Shown one piece after another: positions 43,319 through 52,763 of a stretch of DNA of 64,000 bases; the first letter of the stretch is position 1; each line of letters starts with the position of its first letter. Source of the stretch: an uncultured Prevotellaceae bacterium (lineage in GTDB: Bacteria; Bacteroidota; Bacteroidia; Bacteroidales; Bacteroidaceae); contig CACZDV010000010.1 in the NCBI GenBank assembly GCA_902780025.1, positions 1 through 64,000 of the forward strand, written 5' to 3'. The translations under genes and the position numbers were made by a program. The notes under the pieces were generated by a model, which saw only the letters and a program-made list of their open reading frames with translations, ran no database searches and was not told the origin of the DNA.

Positions 43319-44621
43319 CGAAATTGTCCTTTCCCCTGAGCAGGAACATCATGTATATACCTATATAGATAGTCTTCAGCAGATAGGACAGCAGCACGGC
43401 CAGCGCCAATGCCGAAGCGCCCATGCCCTGACGGAGAAACAGCTGCGACAGGCCGATGAGCAGCGCAGCCCAGACGAGGTTCAGGCCAAAGCACGTCCAC
43501 ATCTTATCGCGACTGTAGATAGACATCTCGATGACATTAGAGACGGCCGAGAATACGGTGGAAACGGCTAACAGCGTCAGTGGCATGAGGTCGGTAAACG
43601 TCTGGCCGTAGAGCGGCATGATGACCGGACTGAGCAGGGCAACGGCCAGGGCGATGACCGAAGAGACGACCGCAATGAGCAGGATGTTGACGCCCAACGT
43701 CTTCTTGAACTTGCGAATATCAAAGAGGCTGGAGAGGATGGGCAGCACAATCTGGCTGACGGTGGTGGGGATGAAGAGGATGATGACCTTCCACTGGTCG
43801 GCCGCCTCGAAGATGCCTAATTCGGCATAACCGCTGTGACTGACCAGCATAGAGCGGATGGCGAAGAACACGGGGGCGACGGTCAGGGCCGACAGCGTAG
43901 CGGGGATGCTGTAAGTATAGAGCAGCCGCCAGTCCTCCCGACGGATAGCCTGGTCACGGGTGACGATATGTTCCCGTCGCAAGTCACGCCTGACGGCCAT
44001 TGCGTTGGCCACGTAGAGCGAGACCACGCCGACGCCGAAGCCGAGGATGGCTCCCTCCAGACCGTAGAGCCAGGCACCGACAACCATGAAGACGGCCTCG
44101 CAGAGACTGCCGATGAACGTGTTGACAGCTACTGAACGGAAGTCCTCGAGGCCCACCAACACGCCGTTGGGCGCCCCGTTGAGGATAGATACAAAGAGCA
44201 TGACGGCACCGAGTTGCACGGCCGTCCTGAGGTCAGCCGAGTGGAGGGCTTCTTTGGCCAGGACGTCGGACAGCAAGAGCATCAGCACTCCCACGACGAT
44301 GCCCGCCCACCAGGCGAACTTATTGGAAAGCAAGCAGATAGAGGCAGCATGCACAGGGTCAGTCTTGCGATAGTTGGCGATGTAGCGAGTGGCGGTAACG
44401 CCGATGCCCGAGGTGCCTAAGACGATGAACATGCCGATAGTGGAGCGCACCATACCCAGTTCCCCAAACACCTCCTGCCCTAAGATACGGGCACAGAAGA
44501 TGCCACTCAGCAAGACCAGAAACTTGCCTAAGGCCGTCCCCGTGAACGACCAGAAGGCACCGCTGGCCATGCGCTTGGCAATGTCGGAGGTTTTTATCCT
44601 ATCAATCAGGGCTATTGGCAT
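43311..44621 (-). CDS. wzx: Wzx-type oligosaccharide flippase
   Basis: This would flip lipid-linked repeat units across the inner membrane. The N-terminal MASGAFWSFTGTALGKFLVLLSG and twelve or more hydrophobic segments match the MOP/polysaccharide flippase superfamily. At 436 residues the size is normal. Its stop overlaps the downstream glycosyltransferase start, and 3 bp separate it from the polymerase gene, a tight operon. Confidence 0.88.
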   Translation of the reverse strand: MPIALIDRIKTSDIAKRMASGAFWSFTGTALGKFLVLLSGIFCARILGQEVFGELGMVRSTIGMFIVLGTSGIGVTATRYIANYRKTDPVHAASICLLSNKFAWWAGIVVGVLMLLLSDVLAKEALHSADLRTAVQLGAVMLFVSILNGAPNGVLVGLEDFRSVAVNTFIGSLCEAVFMVVGAWLYGLEGAILGFGVGVVSLYVANAMAVRRDLRREHIVTRDQAIRREDWRLLYTYSIPATLSALTVAPVFFAIRSMLVSHSGYAELGIFEAADQWKVIILFIPTTVSQIVLPILSSLFDIRKFKKTLGVNILLIAVVSSVIALAVALLSPVIMPLYGQTFTDLMPLTLLAVSTVFSAVSNVIEMSIYSRDKMWTCFGLNLVWAALLIGLSQLFLRQGMGASALALAVLLSYLLKTIYIGIYMMFLLRGKDNFDE

Positions 44622-44624
44622 GGG

Positions 44625-45773
44625 CTATTGGCGATAAATGTTGAAGTTATGGCGTTCCTGATCGAAACGATAGAACTTGTAGGGTGTATAATGCTGCCAC
44701 TCTGGCCGGAAGGCATTGATGCCAATCATCTTTGTTGAAAAAACAAGTACAATTACCACTTGGAGCAGCCGATGCGTACCAGGTATGGGGCGCGAGAAGG
44801 GTTCCTTCATGGCTTGTGGATCAATGTACTTGAATAACATGAAGAGAATGAGCGGCCAGAAATACTCATTGATTCTGGCAATGGGATAAAGCACCAGCGA
44901 TACGATGCTGACACACATGGCTGTAACACAGATCCAGAAGTAGACAGGATCGACTTTTATCTTGCCACTAATACGGTGGGCATAGGCTATGATGCAGAGC
45001 AGGAATGACAGAAGTACACAGTCGGCGACACCGACAATAGAAATGGTGCTCTTCTGCACGGCTGCTTTGTAGTAGGGATGGTCGCGAAGTCCCAAAAGGG
45101 AGAGTACCTCGAAAACAAACGCAGCCAGAAAAACGGATATCCCAATGGCTATGAGGGCGTTTCTCCAACTTGGTTTGCTCTTGCAGATAAGGGGGAGCAA
45201 AAGGAGAAAGTATGCTGAATAGTGGAAAAGACCTGCACAGAGTATCAGCAATTCATATTTCCACAGCTTCCCTTTCTGGAAATAGTCGAAGGCGATGTAA
45301 AACAGCAGGATGGCCAGTGCCTGCCTGATAATGCAGTAATGGGTGAAGAACAGACTGGCTATGAGCATGAAAAAGCACATCTTGGCAATATCCTTGCAAT
45401 GGCGGGCAACAAACCACACCTCACCAATGGAAATGACCAGACTGGAGAGGAAGATGATGGTATAGGGATTCTTTGACACATATTTGACAAGGAAATGAAC
45501 AAGTACCTGGAAACCATATTCAAACTTGTCGAAAAGCCGGAATGTGAAGATAGAGTCATTCAGGTAGGCTAAGGAATGGACTTTACGGTAATAAAACCTA
45601 TAATATGCGGGAGAGTCGGCCAGAACCGTGATGTCGCGGAATCCGAAGAAGATGAATAATAACAAGAAACAGCAGACAATCTCAAACTGTCTGGCTGTTT
45701 CTGTGCTATGGAATCTCTTTGCTAAGAAATGAACCGCCAGGAACAAGGTAAAATACAAGAAGATAATAACCAT
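44625..45773 (-). CDS. wzy: Wzy/EpsG-type polysaccharide polymerase
   Basis: This is a multi-pass membrane protein of 382 residues with about ten helices. The segment FRDITVLADSPAYYRFY and later DKFEYGFQVLVHFLVKYVSKNP are typical of the EpsG family. Such proteins polymerise repeat units in the periplasm. The base composition is visibly richer in A+T than the housekeeping genes around, as is common for polymerases exchanged between strains. Position between flippase and chain-length protein supports the call. Confidence 0.85.
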   Translation of the reverse strand: MVIIFLYFTLFLAVHFLAKRFHSTETARQFEIVCCFLLLFIFFGFRDITVLADSPAYYRFYYRKVHSLAYLNDSIFTFRLFDKFEYGFQVLVHFLVKYVSKNPYTIIFLSSLVISIGEVWFVARHCKDIAKMCFFMLIASLFFTHYCIIRQALAILLFYIAFDYFQKGKLWKYELLILCAGLFHYSAYFLLLLPLICKSKPSWRNALIAIGISVFLAAFVFEVLSLLGLRDHPYYKAAVQKSTISIVGVADCVLLSFLLCIIAYAHRISGKIKVDPVYFWICVTAMCVSIVSLVLYPIARINEYFWPLILFMLFKYIDPQAMKEPFSRPIPGTHRLLQVVIVLVFSTKMIGINAFRPEWQHYTPYKFYRFDQERHNFNIYRQ

Positions 45774-45786
45774 ATCCTGACAATTA

Positions 45787-47403
45787 TTACTTTGCTTCCT
45801 TTATGCCCTTGGTGTTTAGTTTTACAAATATGGAAGAAGCAGGCAGAAGGATACCTACAAGCAACGCGAGGAGCATAGTAGAGAACTTCTTGGGGAAAAC
45901 AGGGTCTAACTTACCCATCGGCGGCGCAATGACCCGCGTGTTCCTTGAACTGAACACCTGAGTAATGTTATTCTCTTCCCGTTTCTCAAGGAGATAGAGA
46001 TAAAGAGCCTCAATGATTTTCTGCTGGCGTTCTGCCGGCATAATCTGCGTGACCTTCTCTGGGGCTACGGCTATCTCATGCTTCAGTTTACTGTCTTCTT
46101 TGTTAATACCACGCTGGCTGGCTTTCAGCTGCGCCACACTTTGGTCAAGCGAGTTGACGATGGCCTTGCGCATTGCTGCCAGTTGGCTGTCGAGCTCCGT
46201 CACGAGCGGGTTGTTGCTACTGCTGTTCTCGGCCATCCGGTTACGTTGCAGCTGAATTTTGTTGTATTCCAGTATCTGAGTGGCAACATTCTCGTTGTCG
46301 GGCAGAAGGTTGGCAGGCAACACCTGATTCTTATCACCTACCTCTTGCACTTGCTTGCGTATCTGCTCCATCATGTACAACTGGTTGTTAATCTTGACCT
46401 GCGCTTCGTAGGTCAAAGCCGCATTTTCCATGTACATCTTGGCCGTCTCTTCATAATCGGGTATCAGGTGTTTCCCCTTGAACTGGGCAATATTCTTGTC
46501 CAAGTTAGCAAGCTCCTGTTCAATGTCTCTAATACGTTCATTGATGAAATGGGTAGAAGCATCGGCAGTACCTTTCTTCTCCTTGGTCCATTCCTCACGA
46601 TAGACTTCGATAAGGGTATTGATGATCTTCTCCGCACGTTCTCCCGAAACATCTTGGTAAGAGATGCCGATAATATCAGTCAGGTCATCAGCGACATCTA
46701 TCTGTATGTTTTGCAGGCAACTCTCAATCTCGTCATACCTTCTTTTCTTGGTGATGCGGATGGTTCTCTCTCCGTCTTCTTTCAGACAATTGTAGAAGTT
46801 CTTGGTGGGAATGACGGATACAGGTCCTATGGGAGTCTGGCAGACGCTGTTCACCTTGCCAGTCACCTCACCGTCGTATTTGTCTTTGTTCTTGCGGAAT
46901 TTGTAGAGCGTAAAGGTGCCGTCTTTCTTCAAATCCATCTTCATGTAGGCACCGTCCTTGTCCGTCAGCTTAGGGAACGTCACCTTGATGGGCAGGGTCT
47001 CATCAAAGAGCTCAACCTTCCTGATACCTTTGTAAGTCTGGTATTTGGTGTCAAGTCCCAACCTGTTCACAACTTCTTCCATAAGTGCTGGCGACTTGAA
47101 AATCTCCATCTCATTGTTGACGTTTGACGAGATGTTCAAGCCTGCCATACTTGACAGCATACCCATATTAGATACCAGTGAGGACAACATTCCACCGGAA
47201 CTGCTCTCGTCCTTGATGAGCACAGACGCACTACGCTCATACTTAGGATTGACCGCCATAATAAATAACAAGGCCAGTGCGCAGCAGCAGATAACACAAC
47301 AAACAAACCACTTCCACTTGCGCTTGCAGGCTTGCCAGAAGTCAGCCATTGAAACGTTTCTCTCGTTTTCTGCGACAACCTTTTCGTATTCCTTGATTTC
47401 CAT
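45787..47403 (-). CDS. Wzc/GumC-type chain-length protein without kinase domain
   Basis: This inner-membrane polysaccharide co-polymerase controls chain length and links to the Wza pore. The first membrane helix is WKWFVCCVICCCALALLFIM. A large periplasmic part with coiled coils (about 260-480) follows. The proline-rich APPMGKLDPVFP motif precedes the second helix (MLLALLVGILLPASSIFV). The protein stops about 15 residues after it, so no tyrosine autokinase is attached and none is seen elsewhere in the locus. It lies 48 bp after wza. Confidence 0.92.
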   Translation of the reverse strand: MEIKEYEKVVAENERNVSMADFWQACKRKWKWFVCCVICCCALALLFIMAVNPKYERSASVLIKDESSSGGMLSSLVSNMGMLSSMAGLNISSNVNNEMEIFKSPALMEEVVNRLGLDTKYQTYKGIRKVELFDETLPIKVTFPKLTDKDGAYMKMDLKKDGTFTLYKFRKNKDKYDGEVTGKVNSVCQTPIGPVSVIPTKNFYNCLKEDGERTIRITKKRRYDEIESCLQNIQIDVADDLTDIIGISYQDVSGERAEKIINTLIEVYREEWTKEKKGTADASTHFINERIRDIEQELANLDKNIAQFKGKHLIPDYEETAKMYMENAALTYEAQVKINNQLYMMEQIRKQVQEVGDKNQVLPANLLPDNENVATQILEYNKIQLQRNRMAENSSSNNPLVTELDSQLAAMRKAIVNSLDQSVAQLKASQRGINKEDSKLKHEIAVAPEKVTQIMPAERQQKIIEALYLYLLEKREENNITQVFSSRNTRVIAPPMGKLDPVFPKKFSTMLLALLVGILLPASSIFVKLNTKGIKEAK

Positions 47404-47413
47404 AATCCTTCTT

Positions 47414-47453
47414 CTAACTTCTCCTAACTTCTTCTAACTTCTCCTGACTTCTT
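47414..47453. repeat. Four 10-bp repeat units between wza and the Wzc gene
   Basis: CTAACTTCTC, CTAACTTCTT, CTAACTTCTC and CTGACTTCTT fill the gap and touch the wza stop. The period is 10 bp rather than 7. Confidence 0.8.
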
Positions 47454-48237
47454 ATTTAAAAATAAGCATTGACAACGTGGCCGCCAGCGACACGATGGAC
47501 GTCCAGAACGAGATGCTGCGCGTCTCATTACCATTGGCCAGCGACTGACGAGCCTTCGCATTGTTTGACTTCACGTTGATGATGTCATTCTGCTTGACGT
47601 AGAACACCTCGGAAGTCATTACGTCGCGACCGGAGTTCATGTTCACGACATAGGCCTTCTTGCCAGTAGGCGTCTCACGGATAACCATCACGCTGTCGCG
47701 CTTACCGTAGACGCTGATGCCACCGGCTTCGCTCAGCGCCTCAGGCAGTGTGAAAACATCCTTATTGATGAGGAAGGTGCCTGGCTTCTCCACTTCACCA
47801 ATAACCGTATAGCGCAAGTCCAGATATTCTATCGTGACGGTGGCATCCTTCAGCAAGTCCTCGCGCAGTTTGTTTTGGATATCTTGGGCTGCTTCCATTC
47901 GAGTCTTGCCATTGACGGCCACCTTGCCGAGTGCCGGAATCTCAACATTGCCGTTATTATCAACAGTATAGCTGACATGAAACTTGTTGGCATCCACCTT
48001 TTCCCCGTCAGTGCTCGTCGAGAAACCCTTATTGAAGATATTGCTCATCAGCGGGTCTTTACTCGTCACCATCACAGAAATCTTGTCACCTGGCTGCAGT
48101 TTAATCTCACGATTAGCCGGAAGACTGATTTCCTGACCGTCGGTCAAGTCCTGGAAGTAGTTGAAATTCTTGGGCGTTACGCACGACACAGCCGTCAAGG
48201 CCGCACCTGCCACTATCAATAATCTGATGGTCTTCAT
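47452..48237 (-). CDS. wza: Wza-like polysaccharide export lipoprotein
   Basis: This forms the outer-membrane export channel. The lipobox is in ALTAVSCVTP (Cys19). The polysaccharide-export domain (QPGDKISVMVTSKD) and SLBB-type domains (YTVIGEVEKPGTFLI, LPEALSEAGGISVYGKRDSV) follow. It ends in a hydrophobic SFWTSIVSLAATLSMLIF helix, as in short Bacteroidetes forms. It is the first gene of the leftward exopolysaccharide operon, with a -7 element at 48286-48293, divergent from ssrA. Confidence 0.93.
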   Translation of the reverse strand: MKTIRLLIVAGAALTAVSCVTPKNFNYFQDLTDGQEISLPANREIKLQPGDKISVMVTSKDPLMSNIFNKGFSTSTDGEKVDANKFHVSYTVDNNGNVEIPALGKVAVNGKTRMEAAQDIQNKLREDLLKDATVTIEYLDLRYTVIGEVEKPGTFLINKDVFTLPEALSEAGGISVYGKRDSVMVIRETPTGKKAYVVNMNSGRDVMTSEVFYVKQNDIINVKSNNAKARQSLANGNETRSISFWTSIVSLAATLSMLIFK

Positions 48238-48285
48238 TTCACCTTATATTATATATTTAATAACACAGATTTCACAAAATTGTTG

Positions 48286-48293
48286 CAAAGGTA
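48286..48293 (-). promoter_or_regulatory. -7 promoter element for the wza operon
   Basis: TACCTTTG on the minus strand, 48 bp before the wza start; it probably drives wza-wzc-wzy-wzx and the following glycosyltransferase. Confidence 0.65.
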
Positions 48294-48336
48294 CGTATTT
48301 TTTTTCTATTTCTGTTGGAAAGTCGGGAAAAATGCG

Positions 48337-48344
48337 TATCTTTG
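48337..48344 (+). promoter_or_regulatory. -7 promoter element for ssrA
   Basis: TATCTTTG with GTTG (48313-48316) 20 bp upstream as a -33-like box, 24 bp before the mature tmRNA end. Confidence 0.7.
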
Positions 48345-48368
48345 CACCGAATTTACGTGATTCGTCTT

Positions 48369-48765
48369 GGGGTTGACTGGATTTGACGGCGAGATGAAAT
48401 GGTACGTAAGCACGCGGAGGCTCGTTGGTTCCCTCCTTAATCTGAGTCAGCGCAAATTTAATTGGCAACAATGAGTATGCTCTCGCTGCTTAATCGAAGT
48501 ACAGTAGATTATGAGCTTAATTCGCTTACAAGGTAGGCGAACGAGACGTCGCTCCGAGGATGTTGTTCCGAATCCAAAGATCAAGCGGCGCAGGTTAAAT
48601 CGGGAATAGTCCACGAAGGCTTCGATTCGCGGATGAAATTAAAGAAGCTAAGGCCGTGATTGGTGGCTTGGGTCTTGTCACAGCACGAAAACGAAGGCCA
48701 AGATAAGCGTGTAGAAAGCGTATGGTTTCCTTGTGCGGACGAGGGTTCGACTCCCTCCAGCTCCA
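48369..48765 (+). ncRNA. ssrA: Transfer-messenger RNA (tmRNA)
   Basis: This rescues stalled ribosomes by trans-translation. The 5' end GGGGTTGACTGG pairs with the 3' end CAGCTCC to form a 7-bp acceptor stem. The T-arm GAGGGTTCGACTCCCTC is intact. The tag frame near 48464-48493 reads GNNEYALAA and a stop, the usual Bacteroidetes type of degradation tag. Resumption at Gly or a few codons earlier (from GCA at 48452) cannot be fixed by eye. The 3' CCA is not encoded: the base after the discriminator A is followed by CTT. Confidence 0.96.
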
Positions 48766-48779
48766 CTTTTGGTTTTTGC

Positions 48780-48787
48780 TATCTTTG
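48780..48787 (+). promoter_or_regulatory. -7 promoter element for the Mfa2-like gene
   Basis: TATCTTTG starts 15 bp after the tmRNA 3' end and stops 7 bp before the ATG at 48795, so the leader would be only a few nucleotides. Confidence 0.6.
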
Positions 48788-48794
48788 TCTGATT

Positions 48795-49835
48795 ATGAAG
48801 AACAAAATGATGAAATTGTTTGGCCTGTTGGCGATGGGCGTGCTTTTGGTGTCGTGCGAGAAGGCTGTCTTCGATGAGGAGGCGGTGGATAGTCAAGATG
48901 CCAATGTGTTGATTCAAGTGGGCAATGTTGATGCCGGATGGGATGGCAGCGTGTCAAGAGCCTTGGTGAACATCTCCGAGGTCTGTACGCGGCTGCATTT
49001 TGCTGTGTATAAGAATGGTGAGCGTGTAGCGTCGAAGAATCAAGTGAAGGGCGATACGGAGTTTGGAACGTTCTCGTTACAACTGGCTGAGGGCTCGTAT
49101 CAGGTTTTGGTGCTGGCTCACAGCGCCAAGAAAAACATTACGACTACTGACCCCACAAAGTTGCAATTCACTAATCCTGACAGTTCATCAGGCTCGGGAT
49201 ATTCTGATGCCTTTTACTATTACGGTAGCATGGAGGTGGATGCAGACGGAGCACATCTTGAGGCTGATATGAAACGCGCCACGTCGATGTTCCGATTGGT
49301 GACCAACGATGTGAAACCCGCTAATGTCAAGAAGTTCTGGTTCTATTATGAAGGCGGTAGTGGAGCACTTAACGCAACGACGGGCTTTGGCTGTGTGAAC
49401 TCCAAGCAGGTGGTAACGGTGACGTTGGACGACTCACAGACGGGGAAACCTTTGCAGTTTGACTTGTTCACCTTCCTGCATGCCGAGACGGGTAGCTTGT
49501 CGTTGATAGTGAGAGCCTTTGACGAGAATGACAACATTCTGTTCAGCCGTGAGTTCACGGGTGTCACCATGCAGCGAAACCGCATAACGAGATATACGGG
49601 TAGTTTTTTTACAAAGAACACACCGGACGATCCTGACACGCCGGAGAACCCGGACAATCCCGAGAATCCAGATACGCCGGATACTCCTGACACTCCTGAT
49701 ACTCCAGATGATCCGAACACACCTGACATTCCAGATACTCCAGATACTCCCGACAATCCTGAGCCTGATGTGAACCCATCGAACGTCATCATGGTTGATC
49801 CAGAGTGGGGTGGGGTGCTGGATTTCACATTCTGA
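48795..49835 (+). CDS. Mfa2/FimB-like lipoprotein with Asp-Thr-Pro repeat tail
   Basis: A lipobox lies in MGVLLVSCEKAV. The body (about 25-270) is strand-rich, with VCTRLHFAVYKNGERVAS, FSLQLAEGSYQVLVLAHS and EADMKRATSMFRLVTND, the pattern of Bacteroidales fimbrial anchor/tip proteins (Mfa2/FimB family). A flexible tail of about 45 residues built from PDTPDTP-type units follows, then IMVDPEWGGVLDFTF. No major fimbrillin gene is adjacent. The frame is open upstream through ssrA, but the promoter and signal peptide fix the start. The family call is moderate. Confidence 0.7.
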   Translation: MKNKMMKLFGLLAMGVLLVSCEKAVFDEEAVDSQDANVLIQVGNVDAGWDGSVSRALVNISEVCTRLHFAVYKNGERVASKNQVKGDTEFGTFSLQLAEGSYQVLVLAHSAKKNITTTDPTKLQFTNPDSSSGSGYSDAFYYYGSMEVDADGAHLEADMKRATSMFRLVTNDVKPANVKKFWFYYEGGSGALNATTGFGCVNSKQVVTVTLDDSQTGKPLQFDLFTFLHAETGSLSLIVRAFDENDNILFSREFTGVTMQRNRITRYTGSFFTKNTPDDPDTPENPDNPENPDTPDTPDTPDTPDDPNTPDIPDTPDTPDNPEPDVNPSNVIMVDPEWGGVLDFTF

Positions 49836-49890
49836 CTCCTGAATTTGTGTTAATCTTCCCAAAATAGGCTGATTTTTCTGCTTATTTTCG

Positions 49891-49898
49891 TACCTTTG
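49891..49898 (+). promoter_or_regulatory. -7 promoter element for the XRE-cupin gene
   Basis: TACCTTTG, 40 bp before the start codon. Confidence 0.6.
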
Positions 49899-49938
49899 CG
49901 CCCACAAAAATTACGGATTATCATTTTTTATAATTAAT

Positions 49939-50523
49939 ATGGACAATAGTCATTCAATTGTTGGGTCCAAAATCAAAGGGATTAGGGAATCCAAGAATCT
50001 CTCCGTCGAGGAGATTGCCGAACGTAGTGGCCTGTCAGTAGACCAAATCAACTCAATTGAGACCGATCAGAACCTACCATCCTTGGGGCCGCTTATCAAG
50101 ATTGCCCGTGCATTGGGTGTCAGACTGGGTACTTTCATGGACGATAACGACGCACTCGGACCGGTAGTCTGCCGTGCTGAGGAGCGCGAGCAGAACAGCA
50201 GCATCAGTTTCTCGAATGGTGCTGCCGACGCCCGTAAGCACATGGAGTATCACCCGCTGGCACAGCAGAAGGCCGGTCGCCACATGGAGCCGTTTGTCAT
50301 CGACATCAACCCGGAGGATACTCCTGATTTCCAGCTCTCAGCCCACGAAGGCGAGGAATTCATCTACGTGATGGACGGTGAGGTGGAAATTATTTACGGA
50401 AAGGACAAGTATACCCTAAAGGAGGGCGACAGCATCTTCTACGACTCTATTGTGAAGCACCACGTACACGGTGCCCCCGGCAAATCGGCCAAAATCTTAG
50501 CAGTAGTTTATATTCCTTTCTGA
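49939..50523 (+). CDS. XRE-family regulator with C-terminal cupin domain
   Basis: The HTH spans residues 8-62 ([28 protein letters not shown]). The cupin domain is at about 110-190 ([37 protein letters not shown]). Such regulators sense a small molecule through the cupin. It lies just before an acyl-CoA ligase in the same direction, an arrangement seen widely in Bacteroidetes. The ligand may therefore be a carboxylic acid or acyl-CoA, which is inference. It may control its own operon. Confidence 0.92.
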   Translation: MDNSHSIVGSKIKGIRESKNLSVEEIAERSGLSVDQINSIETDQNLPSLGPLIKIARALGVRLGTFMDDNDALGPVVCRAEEREQNSSISFSNGAADARKHMEYHPLAQQKAGRHMEPFVIDINPEDTPDFQLSAHEGEEFIYVMDGEVEIIYGKDKYTLKEGDSIFYDSIVKHHVHGAPGKSAKILAVVYIPF

Positions 50524-50566
50524 TTATTCTGATTACTTGGAATACTCAGAATACTCAGAAATAAAC
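50522..50566 (+). repeat. Five degenerate 9-bp units between the regulator and the ligase
   Basis: GATTATTCT, GATTACTTG, GAATACTCA, GAATACTCA and GAAATAAAC fill the gap after the regulator's stop. The period is 9 bp. Confidence 0.6.
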
Positions 50567-50572
50567 AGAAGA

Positions 50573-52306
50573 ATGGAAACAAAGAACGTAAGATTAGACA
50601 TGGCAGGCAGACCCCTGCCAGACAGAACATACCCTGCCGAGACGGGAAGTGCCGGTTATACGCTGCACGAGAAGACACTCGGCCAGTGGCTTGAATACTG
50701 GGCCGAGACAACACCCGACAAGGAGTACATCGTCTATTCCGACCGTAACCTCCGCTTTACGTGGTCGAAGTTCAACGAGCGTGTGGACAACCTGGCCAAG
50801 GGCCTCATCAGCATTGGCGTGAAGAAAGGCTCCAACGTGGGCATCTGGGCTACCAACGTGCCCGACTGGCTCACCTTCCTCTATGCGACGGCCAAGATAG
50901 GTGCTGTGCTGGTGACGGTAAATACCAACTACAAGCAGAACGAGCTGGAGTACCTGTGCAAGGACTCCGACATGGAGGTGCTCTGCATCACCGACGGCAC
51001 ATGGGACTGTAACTACGTGGATATGACCTACACGATGCTGCCCGAGCTGAAAACCTGCGAGCGCGGCCACCTGAACAGCGAGCGGTTCCCCTACCTGAAG
51101 AGCGTCGTCTATATCGGTATGGAGAAGTATCGCGGCATGTATAACACCGCCGAGCTGCTGCTCTTGGGACAGAACGTGGAGGACGAGACGCTGAACGAGA
51201 TGAAGAAGAGCGTCAGCTGCTACGACGTCTGCAACATGCAGTATACCAGTGGTACGACAGGCTTCCCCAAGGGCGTGATGCTGACGCACTACGGTATTGC
51301 CAACGATGGCTACTTCACAGGAGAAAATATGGGATTCACGCAGGACGACAAGCTCTGCGTCTGTGTGCCCCTGTTCCATTGTTTCGGCGTGGTGCTGGCC
51401 ACGATGAACTGTCTGACCCACGGCTGTACGGAAGTGATGGTCGAGAAGTTCGATCCGCTTGTCGTGCTGGCCTCCATCCATAAAGAGAGGTGTACGGCCG
51501 TCTATGGCGTCCCCACGATGTTCATAGCCGAGCTGAACCACCCGATGTTCGACATGTTCGACCTCAGTTGCCTGCGTACGGGCATCATGGCGGGTTCGTT
51601 GTGCCCTGTGGAACTGATGAAGCAGGTCTCGGAGAAGATGTTCATGACCATCACCAGCGTCTATGGCCTGACGGAGTCGTCGCCGGGTATGACGCAGACC
51701 TGTCTGAACGACACCTTCGAGCAGCGCTGCACGACCGTAGGCCGCGACTTCCCGTTTGTCGATGTCAAGGTGCTCGACCCCGAGACGGGCGAGGAATGCC
51801 CCGTCGGCGTTCAGGGCGAGATGTGCTGCAAGGGCTTCAACGTGATGAAGGGCTACTATAAGAATCCCACGGCTACAGAAGAGGTCATCGACAAGAACGG
51901 TTATCTGCACTCCGGCGACCTCGGCGTGAAGGACGAGCAGGGCTTCTATAAGATTACGGGCCGCATCAAGGACATGATCATTCGCGGCGGTGAAAATATC
52001 TATCCGCGCGAAATAGAAGAATTCCTCTACCACATGCCCGGCATCCGCGACGTACAAGTAGCCGCCGTTCCCTCGAAGAAATATGGTGAGGCCGTCGGCG
52101 CCTTCATCATCCTGGAGGAGGGTGTGACGATGACGCCTGAGGACGTACAGTTGTTCTGTCGTGGCAAGATTGCCCGTTACAAGATTCCCAAGTACGTGTT
52201 CTTCATCGATCAGTTCCCGCTGACGGGTTCAGGCAAGATCCAGAAGTTTAAGCTGAAGGAGATGAGTCTCCAGCTATGTGAGAAATTGGGAATTGAGGTT
52301 GTCTAA
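50573..52306 (+). CDS. Acyl-CoA ligase (AMP-forming), fatty-acid type
   Basis: This activates a carboxylic acid to its CoA thioester with ATP, in the cytoplasm. The adenylation signature is [14 protein letters not shown]. Further motifs are [31 protein letters not shown] and the C-terminal catalytic Lys in [10 protein letters not shown]. The order and the 577-residue length match medium/long-chain acyl-CoA synthetases. The start METKNVRLD is chosen because the preceding codons lie in the 9-bp repeat gap. It is paired with the XRE-cupin regulator. The chain length of the substrate is not readable. Confidence 0.92.
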   Translation: METKNVRLDMAGRPLPDRTYPAETGSAGYTLHEKTLGQWLEYWAETTPDKEYIVYSDRNLRFTWSKFNERVDNLAKGLISIGVKKGSNVGIWATNVPDWLTFLYATAKIGAVLVTVNTNYKQNELEYLCKDSDMEVLCITDGTWDCNYVDMTYTMLPELKTCERGHLNSERFPYLKSVVYIGMEKYRGMYNTAELLLLGQNVEDETLNEMKKSVSCYDVCNMQYTSGTTGFPKGVMLTHYGIANDGYFTGENMGFTQDDKLCVCVPLFHCFGVVLATMNCLTHGCTEVMVEKFDPLVVLASIHKERCTAVYGVPTMFIAELNHPMFDMFDLSCLRTGIMAGSLCPVELMKQVSEKMFMTITSVYGLTESSPGMTQTCLNDTFEQRCTTVGRDFPFVDVKVLDPETGEECPVGVQGEMCCKGFNVMKGYYKNPTATEEVIDKNGYLHSGDLGVKDEQGFYKITGRIKDMIIRGGENIYPREIEEFLYHMPGIRDVQVAAVPSKKYGEAVGAFIILEEGVTMTPEDVQLFCRGKIARYKIPKYVFFIDQFPLTGSGKIQKFKLKEMSLQLCEKLGIEVV

Positions 52307-52331
52307 GCCTACAGTTTACCGAAATACATAA

Positions 52332-52376
52332 AAGAAAGCCGCTTCCTCGTAGATACGAAGAAGCGGTCTTCTTTTA
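52332..52376. terminator. Bidirectional terminator between the ligase and secG
   Basis: A long stem (52332-52349 with 52356-52373, two mismatches) with loop TAGATA is flanked by A and T runs. It serves both convergent genes. Confidence 0.8.
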
Positions 52377-52389
52377 TTGGGGAATGTTT

Positions 52390-52758
52390 TTACTGCTTTT
52401 CAGGAGCAGCGGGAGCTTCCTGGGCAGGAGCAGCAGGAGCCTCGCTCTTCTGCTGGCTGGCACCGAAACCAGGCAGGTTGTTGGGGTTGGTCGTGGGATT
52501 CTCAATGCCTTCCATGACTGAACCCTCGGTAGAAGCCTGAGGAGCCACATAGGCACAAGCAATACTGATAATAACCATAGCCAAAGCCAGACCCCATGTT
52601 GTTTTTTCGATGAAGTCAGTAGTCTTGCGAACACCACCAATCTGGTTGTAGGTTGAGAAGTTGGAGGCTAAACCGCCACCCTTCGACTCTTGGATGAGCA
52701 CGATGCCAATCATCAGCACGGCTGCAATCACGATGAGAATAACTAATAAAGTGTACAT
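52390..52758 (-). CDS. secG: Preprotein translocase subunit SecG
   Basis: Two membrane helices (LLVILIVIAAVLMIGIVLIQ and TWGLALAMVIISIACAYV) flank the conserved loop ESKGGGLASNFSTYNQIGGV. SecG helps SecYEG move proteins across the inner membrane. The C-terminus is a long Ala/Pro/Gln tail, common in Bacteroidetes. It is the last gene of the leftward unit after the sigma-54/LptE gene and the helical protein. Confidence 0.95.
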   Translation of the reverse strand: MYTLLVILIVIAAVLMIGIVLIQESKGGGLASNFSTYNQIGGVRKTTDFIEKTTWGLALAMVIISIACAYVAPQASTEGSVMEGIENPTTNPNNLPGFGASQQKSEAPAAPAQEAPAAPEKQ

Positions 52759-52763
52759 TTTTT

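Noticed and set aside
48240-48345. Invertible promoter upstream of the polysaccharide operon
   Set aside because: Phase-variable capsule promoters in Bacteroides are flanked by inverted repeats; I see none around the wza promoter and no invertase gene nearby.
48369-48765. ssrA as the integration site of a genomic island
   Set aside because: Islands usually integrate at the tmRNA 3' end and leave a duplicated 3' fragment; no second fragment or integrase gene is present in the window.
48660-48794. Extended N-terminus of the Mfa2-like protein starting inside the tmRNA
   Set aside because: The promoter at 48780 and the signal peptide at 48795 place the start downstream of the tmRNA.
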